From positions 3,684,501 to 3,748,500 of the forward strand of contig NC_089037.1 in assembly GCF_034140825.1 (NCBI RefSeq): 64,000 nt of DNA, written 5' to 3'. The notes beneath the pieces were generated by a model, which did not search any database, was not told the origin of the DNA, and saw only the letters and a program-made list of their open reading frames with translations. This DNA is from Oryza sativa Japonica Group. Lineage: Eukaryota > Streptophyta > Magnoliopsida > Poales > Poaceae. The position numbers and the translations under genes are program-made. The stretch's first letter is position 1, and the number at the start of each line of letters is the position of its first letter. Shown here piece after piece: positions 34,151-43,816 of this stretch.

Positions 34151-34647
34151 TTTGCAGCCATTCAAGTGCTTCTTCCTTGAAGGTTGGCTGTTCTTCGGAT
34201 TCATCTATCCTGTTGTTCCCTAACAGAAGAAACCATGTTGGGTTTGTCATTCGGGTTGAGCTCGGACCACCTGATGAGCCCCGTGGGGATCCTTTGCTGA
34301 GTCCGGTGACGCACACACCAAAATCTACGGCTCAGCATCAAACCTCGGTCTTGTGCCGTTTCCGTGGAGGCAGCCGATGGGGATTAACGGTTTGTCAAGC
34401 GGACTGCACATCTTTTGAGGCCCAGGGTAGCAGTCGTCGCGGCTTCGCCGCAGATCCCTGTCGACTTGCTCCTTTTTCTGTTCTGATGTTAGGTTATTTC
34501 AGGAAGGTTGCTTTCGTAGTTCAGTTAACTCTCCTTTCTTAAGGATGGCTCTTTTGCTTGGATATGTAATGGGGTTTATTCCCTAGATCTGTTCCTGCTT
34601 AATAAAGTTGATGTGTTTTCAAAAAAAAAAAAATAATAAATCTAGGG

Positions 34648-35015
34648 ACTATTGCGGTTTGCTTGGGAATGGCAAAGTATGAATATATAAACTTATTACT
34701 ATAAAATCAAAAGAAAATGATTTATAAGATTTTATACAACCTTACATACAAGTAGTAGTAACCAGGAAGAAAAATAGGAGAACATCAAGGGGTAATATTT
34801 TTCAATACAGTCATTTTGCCTTCACAGTTCATGTAATATTCCCCCTGGCCTTTGATTTTCCATTTACCATTGATGAGTAATGGTAATAAAAACGCATAGA
34901 CCAGACTGCATTTTGCCAAATCTTACTTTGAATTTGCAGGAACCTAGGCACTCACAGTTCAGAGAGTTTCTGAGCTTTGGCTTTGTGTTAATGAATTGCT
35001 GTTTTTCCTATATTT
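34648..35015. other. Spacer between two mobile elements
   Basis: About 370 bp of AT-rich unique-looking DNA with no ORF or RNA feature recognised. Confidence 0.35.
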
Positions 35016-35565
35016 GAAAAGGGAGCTGCTATATACCGGTATCCCGTTGGGATACTGTCCCAACGGGATCGCTCCCTGTCCACCTCCCTCAGACGCTAGA
35101 GAACGAAGGTCACTATGGGAGCAGCGTAGATGAGGTTGACGTCGGCGGCGCGGACGCGGCTGCCGGCGACGAGCTCTAGCGTGGAGGACGCGGCCACCGG
35201 CGAGCTCCGGCATGGAGCTGGTCGCATGGACGGCGGAGGATCCTGCGTGGTGACAGAGACGGCGCCGGCGACGAGCTCCGGCGTGGGGCGTGGACGGCGG
35301 AGGATCCTGCGTGGTGATGGCGGTGGCACCGGCGACGAGCTTCGGCGTGGAGGACGCAGCCACCGGCTGAGGCGTGGACGATGGACGTGGTCGCCGGTGT
35401 CGAGGTCCCGGCGGAGGACGCGGTCGCCGGCGACGAGCTCTGATGTGGACCATGGACGGGGGAGGATGCGGCTGCCGGCAACGAGGTTCGGGTTCAGTGT
35501 GGAGCGTGGACGGGGGAGGACGCGGCCGTCGGCGACGATACCTCGACGCCCAACTCCTGTATCTA

Positions 35566-36560
35566 GTAGGTATCATATGATACCTCGCAAGTATCACCCC
35601 GATACATCGTAGAAATCACGCGATACCTGATAGGTATCACATGATACCTCGCGAGTATCGCCTGATACATGATAGGAATCGTCTGATACCTGATACGCGG
35701 TAGAATCACATGATACCTGGTAGGTATCACTCGATACCGGCTAGGTATCAGGACCTGATACCTCGCAAGTATCACGCTCTACGTGGTAAGAATCGCATGA
35801 TACTTGATAGGTATCATCTGATATCTCGCAAGTAATCACCTGATACGTGGTAAGAATCGCATGATACCTGATAGGTATCATCTGATACCTCATAAGTATG
35901 ATACGTGGTAGGAATCGCCTGATACTTGATGGTTATACCTGATGCATGTTAGGATACTTGCGAGGTATCAGGTATCTATAAGGTATTAGGCGATTCCTAT
36001 CACGTATTATGTGATACTTGTAAGGTATCAGGTGATACCTGTAAGGTATCATACGATTCTTACCACATATAGGTAATACTTACGAGGTATCAAGTGATAC
36101 CTGTGAGGTATCAAGTGATACTTGAGTATGGTCATGTTAAACCTAGGAGGTATCATGTCCCCCTTAGTATCATGTTCAGTCTCACCAGGTTTCATAAGTG
36201 ATACTTTGGAAGGATCATGTGATACCTGGGAGGTATCATGATCCTCATTTGTATCATGTCTGCTATCATCAGGTTTCACAGATGATACCCTAGGAGGATC
36301 TGCACGACCCTACTTAGGTATCATGTCTGGTAACACAATCGTATGAATTTCATAGATGATACTTTAGTAGGATCGTATGATACCTGTGAAGTATCACATG
36401 ATCCTACCCAGGTATCATGATACATGATCCTCAAAAGTATCATTATGTGTGATACTTGTGAAGTATCACATGATCCTATCTAGTATCATGTCTAGTACAG
36501 TGGTTTCATGCAAGTTTCACAGATGATACTTGAGTAGGATCATGTGAAACCTGGGAGGTA
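35566..36560. repeat. 21-bp GATAC/GTATC satellite with 63-bp higher-order unit
   Basis: About 1 kb of degenerate 21-mers, most starting GATAC and containing GTATC or GAATC. In the left part they follow an A-B-C order (63 bp). A is GATACGTGGTAAGAATCGCAT, with GATAC and GAATC as its anchors; B has GATACCTGATAGGTATCATC; C has GATACCTCGCAAGTATCACC. Near 35945 the orientation flips: 36040-36065 reads as the reverse complement of 35844-35867. The right part decays into looser GGTATCATGTGATCCT units. Confidence 0.9.
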
Positions 36561-36669
36561 TAAGGAGGTAGGATCAATTGGAGTATAAGGAGTACATCAT
36601 CCTCCTGAGGCCGCGGCCGGACGCCGCCACCGTCGGCATGGACGATGACGACACGTAGCAGAGATAGTA

Positions 36670-36790
36670 CTTACCCTTCCTCCCCGGCAACACCATCGCC
36701 GACGGCAAGCCGTGGCTGGTCTGCTCGTACAATCACGCCGTTGACGGCTTCACCGCTGTCGCCGTGTCAAAGAAGCCCAGCTCCGACGCT
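36670..36790 (+). pseudogene. Captured fragment resembling a subtilisin-like protease prodomain
   Basis: One frame from 36677 reads FLPGNTIADGKPWLVCSYNH then AVDGFTAVAV. It resembles the inhibitor I9 propeptide of plant subtilases (pattern FLP..T...G.P.LV.SY.H...GF.A). It stops being recognisable after about 35 codons and an upstream in-frame stop is present, so this is a non-functional piece of host coding sequence, probably captured by the surrounding element. Confidence 0.4.
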
Positions 36791-37292
36791 GCTTCCAGGA
36801 CGGCATCGCTTGCTTGTATTGCTGGTTTAAGCAGGAAGGAGGATGTCAACCTTGCGGATCCGGCCATGGCGATGACGCGCTGCGCGCAGCGGCGAGAGCA
36901 CCCGAGGCGGAGCTGCTGCGGATGCGCCGGGGTAGCGGCGACGGCGACGCGCCGCCTGCGCGGTGGAGGTCAGCGAGGTAGGAGGACGCGAGGGACGACG
37001 TCGCCGCCATTCTCTCTCCAAGCCAATCCCTTCGTCTCGCGCTGCAGCGGTGGATGACGCGGTGGACGAAAGGGGATCCTGTCCCGTTCCGATGGGATCC
37101 CGTTGTTTAGCATTCCTTTCCGTATTGAGGTTCGAAGACGTATAGTTGCACTCTCCGCTTTCAGGTTCCAGTCTCGCGCCATCCTATCCACCCGATTAAA
37201 ACTGGACGGTCAGATCAGCAAGTCCTTCCGCTCTCTAGCCTTGCACTCCCGCCCTAACCCTTCTTCCCCGTAACCCCACGGGAAGGCGATCC

Positions 37293-39082
37293 ATGGCGGC
37301 GGCGGCGGGTTGGCTCCGGCGAGCGGCAGCGGCGGCGGCGGCGCCTCGCCTGCCTTCAGGCCTTCCTATACTACCTACTCCCCCTCCAGCCCCTCTCACA
37401 GAGGCCCAATCGTTCGTGCTCCCGGGCATAGGCACCGCCGTCGCCGGCGGCATGGACCTCATGGCCGTTCCCAAGAAAAAGGTATCCTAGCTTCTCCCCC
37501 CACTGTATCTCGTGGTTTTTGGTTTGTTACCTTCATAGTCATGGTCTGGTCGTGGGTCGATGGTGCGGTATGGCGCACCACTGCACCGTGCCCGGTGGAG
37601 TGCACTCTAGGTGTTCGTCGGATTGCCTGGAGAGTAGAAAGGTATTATGACCTATGGAATAATGGAAATGTCCTAACGGTGGAACACGGGGTGATAGTGC
37701 ACACAGAAGATTGCCTCTTTTTTTCTCGATCCATTGCTTGGTAGGTTAGTGATAGATGTTTTGTGTTTTGAGCCCATTCCATTTGGAGCATAATGTCAGC
37801 GAGGTGTGGTCTTAGGGGTATGCTTGTTTAAGCTATCTTTGCAACTATGGCAAACAATATAGTTCTCATGAAATTCAGTTCCACTTATAACTGTGACGAA
37901 GGCTGAGTTTGTTCTTTCAATGTCTAAAAAGCTCTTTAATTGTAGAGTGTATACTGAAAGATGTTGCCAAGACTAGTGGTAAGTTTTCACTTTTGTTTGT
38001 AATTAGCAATGCACAAGTTGTTTGTTATGTGAGTGGATTTGGCAGATGAGTCAATACATGTGTAACTCATCATGATGATATGCAAATGTGATAACTCAGG
38101 AAAAATCAGAAAACAAAGATAACCGAGCAAGTAGTCAGAAAATGTCTGGTTAAAGGCATAAATTTCTTGTCACATTTGATATTTGAGCATTTGCAGTTAT
38201 CTATATGTAAATAGTGATAGTCTTGCGGTGAGATCAACTAATTCTAACTACTAGCATAGTTACTTTTGAATATGTACTTTTTATGTGCTCTGTTGAAGCA
38301 TGTGCTTCATCTCATTGCCTCAGCAGCTTCAGCTGCTTTTTGAGATTTGAGAATTATTATTTGTTTGTTTCATGTTCCATGATTGTTGCTTCTTGAATGT
38401 TGCAGGTCTCAAAATACAAGAAGGGTTTGAGGAATGGACCGAAAGCATTGAAGCCGGTTCCAGTGATTGTCCGTTGCAGGTAAATTTGAAGCTGAAAACA
38501 ACATGCTTGTTAGTTATTCTGATTTGTTCTGCTATGTCTAAAGACAACTTAGTATTAGTAAATATCATTTTTTTATGTAACAGCATACTTTATTCTGATT
38601 GTTTCACTACTCATGTGGACAATTATTAGACTGTTCAGATTGTTGTCTAGCGATACCCTCACTCTTTACAATCTAGAATGCAATAGTATCAATAGCCACC
38701 AACTTAGGTTTTAGTGGAGCCCAAAGTGCAGACACAGAAAACATGCTATGTGATCTAGCATCACAAATGCTGTAGAACAACATTTTGGCGTGCATCAGTT
38801 CTTCCCAGATGATTCAGAAATTGCGCGACTCATTTCAGTTTCCGGATTTGTCATCCTTTGCTCATTGTTGTTTTTTGTTCCATGAAATTTATTTACATAA
38901 TTGTTCTGGAGTACCTTTCCATTGTGCTGACGCTGAAAATTGTTCATCTTGAATGGCATGTTGCAAAGTTTATATAACCTGGTATCCTTTTTGTGCCTGT
39001 CAGGTGCTGTGGCCGAGTGAAGCTGCCCCACTTCTACTGCTGTAGCGGAGAAAAAGGGAACCCCGGCGACTCAAGCTCATAA
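37293..39082 (+). CDS. Ribosomal protein bL32, mitochondrial type
   Basis: Three exons (37293-37481, 38406-38479, 39004-39082) encode 113 residues. Residues 1-50 are Ala/Arg/Pro-rich with a paired Arg (MAAAAGWLRRAAAAAAAPR), a typical mitochondrial presequence. The mature part begins at the bL32 hallmark AVPKKKVSKYKKGLRN. It continues VPVIVRCRCCGRVKLPHFYC with a Cys/His cluster (CRCCG...HFYCC), the zinc-ribbon equivalent of bL32. It is a structural protein of the large subunit of the mitochondrial ribosome. Plastid bL32 is normally plastid-encoded, which supports the mitochondrial assignment. The gene starts close to the right end of a MULE-like element. Confidence 0.88.
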
Positions 39083-39355
39083 ACCTGTTCTGTTTCTCCC
39101 CAAGTTCAGTCTGCACTCAGCACATCAAGCAATGTCTGAACACTATTCCACCATGAACGTTTTCAGATCTCATTTTGTGTTCGGCCGCTGTTCTGTTTTC
39201 AAGCTTTTTAATCAGTGTACACACTTTAAACCCAGCTTGGATTTCAAAACTCCCCTTGTCAAAAACTCAAATGCCACTCGTGACATGAATGGATGCATTC
39301 TGTCTGAGACAAGAACCAAATGTGTGCATGTGCCTTGCTAGAAGAAAGAAATAAA

Positions 39356-39566
39356 GGGCCTCATCTTTTTTTTGCTTATGCTTATGTTTATCAGCTAAAA
39401 TTTAAATTTTCAACCTTAAATTTGGAGTTGATTTTGGGGTTTTTTAATCAAAGTTTATTTTTCAGCCCTTGTTTTTAGATAGCTAAGAACACGTATATAA
39501 AACAATTAAAGTTGTATTCACGAATTATTTTTCGTTTGCCAATATGCCGTTTCGCTTATTCCCTGG
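39356..39566. mobile_element. MITE-like high-copy rice repeat (fragment)
   Basis: Sequence with GGGCCT at the left, then TTTAAATTTTCAACCTTAAA, GGAGTTGATTTTGGGG and CACGTATATAAAA, ending near ATATGCCGTTTCGCTTATTC. I recognise it as a common small rice repeat. The ends match only loosely as inverted repeats, so the family and exact limits are uncertain. Confidence 0.45.
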
Positions 39567-39601
39567 TAGAGCCGAAAAGTGTAACAATCCAGCAGCACGG
39601 A

Positions 39602-39738
39602 CAGGGGCGAAGCTAGCATCAAAATAAGAGGGGTGCACTACCATTGAGAATCTAGAAAATTTCAGCACATAACTGCACATTCTAGTATTTTTAAGTCCGA
39701 AATTAGGAATCTGGCACATAGTATAGTTTCGCCACTGC
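39602..39738. mobile_element. Short hAT-like MITE upstream of RPE
   Basis: Left terminus CAGGGGCGAAGCTAG and right terminus, inverted, CAGTGGCGAAACTATAC. It is flanked by AGCACGGA (39594-39601) and CGCACGGA (39739-39746), an 8-bp target-site duplication with one mismatch. About 137 bp with no ORF. The 8-bp duplication and CAG..G termini suit the hAT superfamily. It sits about 450 bp upstream of the RPE start codon. Confidence 0.7.
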
Positions 39739-40170
39739 CGCACGGAAGGTGGGCGAGGAAGACTGGAAGAGAGATGCCAGTTCGAGATGCGGATGCTCTT
39801 TCATTTTCGTGCCGTTTCCGGTGCGGTGCAGGTGCAAAAATGCTGCAACCACACGCGCGCAGTGGTGGTGCGGGTTTGGTAGAGGACGAAACCGCGGTCG
39901 TTGGCTTGGCCTTGGCTGGCTCGCCTCAGAGCCGCCACCAACTAACCAACCAAAAACTCCTCCCCAACCCAAAAACGCGACGAAATTCGCTGGCCCCCAC
40001 GCTGCGATTTATGTGGACCGGCTGCGGCTTGGGTGCAGCAGCGAGCAGATAACGAGGCGAAGCGGAGCCAGATTTCCCTCTCCTCTCCTCTCCTCCTACG
40101 CGACGCCTCCTAGCCGCCACCGCTTCACCAAATCAAAAGCTCTCGCTGCTCCTCGAGAGGGAGTTGGTGG

Positions 40171-40192
40171 AGAGAGAAAGAGAGAGAGAGAG
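40171..40192 (+). repeat. (GA)n tract at the RPE start codon
   Basis: A GAGA-rich purine tract ends directly at the RPE ATG (40193), in the 5' leader. GA tracts are frequent in rice leaders and may bind GAGA-type (BBR/BPC) factors; this is inferred only. Confidence 0.7.
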
Positions 40193-43100
40193 ATGGCGTC
40201 GCCGTCGTCGTCGTCGTCGCTGTGCTCGACCTTCGCCTCGCCGCGCGCCGCCTCCCTCGGCCGCCGCCTCGCCTTCTCCTCGCCCAGGTAGTTACCCCCA
40301 CCGTTCGCTTCCGAGATTGCGCCCCCTTCTTCGCTGGTATGCGCCGCGGCCGACCCGATCTTTGCGAGCTCTCGCGCTGTGCGTATTACGTCCACATGGT
40401 TAGGGGTGGTTGGGCTTCGGGGTACCTCCCGGATTGGACAAAACTCCATTCCTGAACGCCGGATAGCATGTCAGAGTCAAACCTTCTGGGACTGGATGGG
40501 TTCATGAGCTTTGAGCTGCCGGCGCAGGTTGAACGAGCTAGTATTGATGCTATTTCTCCCAACTGCTCTCAAGCTGCACCAGTTGACTTGAGGAGTTCAT
40601 CAGGACGGCATTTCTTAGAACCTTTACTGTTGCTATGATGCTATCTGTTATTTGTGTTTTGTAAGTGATGTATGTATTGCCTAGTCATGATAAAACATGA
40701 CAACAAAAGGTACAAATGCTGGTTAAACTTAAAATCACATGTTGAGGACTTCACTGCTTTCTTACCTTGGTTAAGTGCTGTGATCTTAAGGTTCTCATTC
40801 TGTTTTTCCCTTGATGCTTTGCAGGAAAGCATTCCGAGTGAGGGCATCATCCAGGGTTGACAAGTTCTCGAAGAATGACATCATCGTGTCCCCTTCCATT
40901 CTTTCTGCAAACTTTTCCAAGCTTGGCGAGCAGGTCTGTCAAGATTCTACCCTCCATCAAACCACCATGACATGGAAATATATGTAGGAGGATCATTTAG
41001 GCTACTATATATTGGAATAATAGATCGATATCATGAGACAAAGAATAGGTTGATAATATATTGTGTGAATAATATTACTAGGTAAAAGCTGTGGAGGTGG
41101 CAGGATGTGACTGGATTCATGTTGATGTCATGGATGGACGTTTTGTGCCAAATATCACAATCGGACCTTTGGTTGTTGATGCTCTGCGGCCAGTCACTGA
41201 TCTTCCGTTGGATGTGCATCTGGTACTTCTTGAGAAGCCTTACTGAAATTTTAGGTATTTATGTGCTGTAATTTTTCTTTCACCCTTGCTAATTTGGCGT
41301 TTGTTATCTTATTTATTGCAGATGATTGTGGAACCTGAGCAACGAGTTCCAGATTTTATCAAGGCAGGTGCTGATATTGTTAGCGTTCACTGTGAGCAAT
41401 CGTCAACCATCCATCTACACCGAACAGTCAATCAGGTAAAGATTGGCATCTTTTACTAGTTAATATTTGAGATAGCTCATCCTCGCTCTTTCAGTCATTC
41501 ATGAATTAGCATACCACTGTAGAAGTGTGGATTCCTCTCCAAATTGAATCAGTATTTTGTTTTATGAGTTTTACTGGTATGTGACCGGGAGGAAACTGGA
41601 CTTTCACTAGTCTCCTGTCAAAGGATCATACTGTAATATACTTGTATACTGTACTTTAGGACTACTTACCAAATTGTTTCTTGGATCCTTTATATACTAG
41701 ATAATGGTTATCGTTTGCTCCTTGAGCTAACCATTTCCTTGACATGGTGATCGGGACTGCAATAAGTTGATTTCTTACCTGTCTAATTCTAGTTGAACTT
41801 GAGATATACTCCATATTCATTTTTGGCAGTAATTGCGTTTTTATTCTAAGGATAAAAATCTAAAAGTGACATAGTGGTCTCACATTTTTTCAGATCAAAA
41901 GTCTTGGAGCAAAGGCTGGAGTTGTTTTGAATCCTGCAACCCCTCTCACTGCGATAGATTATGTACTTGATGGTAAGACTATTCTCACTCCAATATTTAT
42001 AGGGTGTTGACACGTGTGTAAATCTATTGATGGATTGATGTCCAAATTCTACTTGGTAGTCGTATGAATTTTGTTATTATTTTCAATGTATCAATCCTAA
42101 TATTAGTTGTTAAGTGTGATGGGTTGATGTTGAAGGAGCACACATGACATGTTTAGATTATGTTTGTAATTTTGTGAATTAGACAAGTCACTCCTGTTAT
42201 TTAGTTACCTATTGCAGTTTTTATAAGCATAGCCATAATGCAATTTTAGTTAAGAGTCAAAACTGTGCTATTTCTGGTGAAAATTTGATGAGTATTGACT
42301 GCATTCCAATCTTGACTTTCTTGACTATCCTGCCTGTAGTCACTTCGTTTCCTTGGATTAAGCATAATTATTAACAGCACTCACAGTAGAAATTTACATG
42401 TCTTTCTCATCGTACGACACTATTATTTCTTTAGTTCATCAATAGCCCAACAGGCATATACTCCGACAACTGACAAGCTACTACATTTGTCTGCGCAGTT
42501 GTTGATCTAGTATTGATTATGTCGGTGAATCCTGGGTTTGGTGGGCAGAGCTTTATTGAAAGCCAAGTGAAGAAGATTGCAGAGTTGAGAAGATTATGTG
42601 CAGAGAAGGTATATCCTCATTTCCTGCATGTATTCTCACTGAGCCAGTGCTCTAAGCGTGCATTTCATTCTTTTAATAGGGAGTAAACCCTTGGATTGAG
42701 GTTGATGGTGGAGTTGGTCCCAAAAACGCCTACAAGGTCACCTGATTTCTAGCTTTCTGTTACTGTTATTTTTTTCACTACTGAATACCAATAACAGTTT
42801 TGGACTAGAATTATGGTTCAGTTGGGTGTTAATTTATTGTTTCTTTGAATAACAGGTCATTGAAGCTGGGGCCAACGCCATTGTTGCTGGTTCAGCCGTT
42901 TTCGGGGCTCCAGACTATGCAGAAGGCATGGCTTCTTTTCAGTGACATACACATTCAATCATCAAACACTAAGTTCTTAAACATGAATTTCTGACATAGT
43001 TTACTAACAGATAGTAATATGCTTATGTTTTTCCTCTTGCAATTTTGCAGCTATCAAGGGAATCAAGACCAGCCAAAAACCTGTGGCTGTACCAGCATGA
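40193..43100 (+). CDS. RPE: Ribulose-phosphate 3-epimerase, chloroplastic
   Basis: Nine exons (40193-40287, 40825-40933, 41082-41222, 41322-41435, 41894-41972, 42499-42608, 42680-42736, 42856-42925, 43051-43100) give 274 residues, the known length of the rice plastid enzyme. A Ser/Ala/Arg transit peptide (about residues 1-45) precedes the TIM-barrel domain. Markers are [36 protein letters not shown], the metal/catalytic [22 protein letters not shown] and AGSAVFGA. The enzyme interconverts ribulose 5-phosphate and xylulose 5-phosphate in the Calvin cycle and oxidative pentose phosphate pathway in the stroma. The last intron begins with GC (42926), and splicing there is required for the conserved [11 protein letters not shown]. 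Convergent with the O-fucosyltransferase-family gene. Confidence 0.96.
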
Positions 43101-43816
43101 GGATCCTAAAGTAGTATGCTGTGTACGTTGTTTTTGTTTACCAGTACCGCGGTTTGTACAGATATGTGCCAAGCTGTACGTTATATTGGAGAAATTGAAG
43201 GAAGAAGAAAACGTGGAGGGCGACCGTTTTTCTCACTGTCCGCGAAGATATACTACATATTCTCAGTGTCATGTGATACTACCGTGCTCACGAAATTGTT
43301 CATAATAAATATCGTTCTTTAGCAAATCCTATAATGATTTACACTTCTAGCATTTGAAATTTATCCACAAATATATGCATTTTTAGAGTACTACTTTTTG
43401 CCCCAGTAACAAACATATGCTCCGCACTGGAGTATTGGGTAATGTGACAGTTGAAAATATAGTACTACCAAAATGGTCAGGGGGCAAAAAAAAAAAATCA
43501 ACACTTGCGAATTTTTTTTTCATAGAAAAGCATGTATTTTGCTTTGGCTATCATCATGAATTAATTGATTGTCATGAACACGAACAGTAAACAACCAGCC
43601 CAATTTACATGCTTTAGAAGGGCATTCATATTCTGCATTCGGCAAGTGAAAAATGAATCAATCAATCGCAAAGCGAAAAGGCTGACCTATACAACAGGAG
43701 ATCAGGAAAACCGGTTAAACGATCAAGATGGACTCTGCCTGCTGTGCTGCTGGCTTCAGTCCACTGCACGTCGCCATAATAACTTGGCTCGGTGAGGTTA
43801 CAACTTGACTTGACGC
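43101..43816. other. Convergent 3' flanks of RPE and the O-fucosyltransferase gene
   Basis: 716 bp between the two stop codons. Only AT-rich 3'-UTR-like sequence is seen, with several AATAAA-like signals (for example 43304) and short homopolymer runs. Confidence 0.5.

Larger units (their letters stand above)
33271..34647 (+). mobile_element. Poly(A) retroposon with 13-bp target-site duplication
   Basis: The 13-mer AATAAATCTAGGG flanks the element perfectly (33271-33283 and 34635-34647). The body runs 33284 to about 34634 and ends in TTAATAAAGTTGATGTG... and an A-rich tail (34620-34633), with AATAAA-type signals just before it. A long perfect duplication plus a 3' poly(A) tail is the hallmark of L1-type target-primed reverse transcription. 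The body has a GC-rich 5' part with 60-bp repeats and an ordinary 3'-UTR-like part. No reverse-transcriptase sequence is present, so it is a non-autonomous LINE derivative, SINE-like element or retroposed transcript moved in trans. The perfect duplication suggests a young insertion. It was not matched to a named family. Confidence 0.82.
35016..37119. mobile_element. MULE-like (Pack-MULE-type) DNA element, non-autonomous
   Basis: The two ends are related inverted repeats. The left end reads GAAAAGGGAGCTGCTATATA then CCGGTATCCCGTTGGG; the right end, on the opposite strand, reads GGAAAGGAATGCTAAACAAC then GGGATCCCATCGG. Between them are a GC-rich block with repeated GGCGACGAGCTC units (35090-35560), a GATAC/GTATC satellite (35566-36560) and a coding-like relic resembling a subtilase prodomain (36670-36790). 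No transposase is seen. A 9-bp target-site duplication could not be confirmed, so boundaries are approximate. It ends about 170 bp before the bL32 start codon, so it supplies much of that gene's upstream region. Confidence 0.45.

Noticed and set aside
33428-34316. Antisense open frames (211 and 277 codons) in the retroposon
   Set aside because: The 60-bp repeat keeps all frames open on both strands. Arg/Ala-rich products and no domain; the poly(A) tail fixes the element's sense strand as plus.
35090-35612. 160-codon plus-strand frame in the GC-rich block of the MULE-like element
   Set aside because: It is built from repeated GGCGACGAGCTC-type units with Gly/Arg-rich translation in every frame. 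It is inside a mobile element and shows no domain.
35566-36560. CRISPR-like array
   Set aside because: The 21-bp units are contiguous and degenerate with no unique spacers, and the context is a plant nuclear genome.
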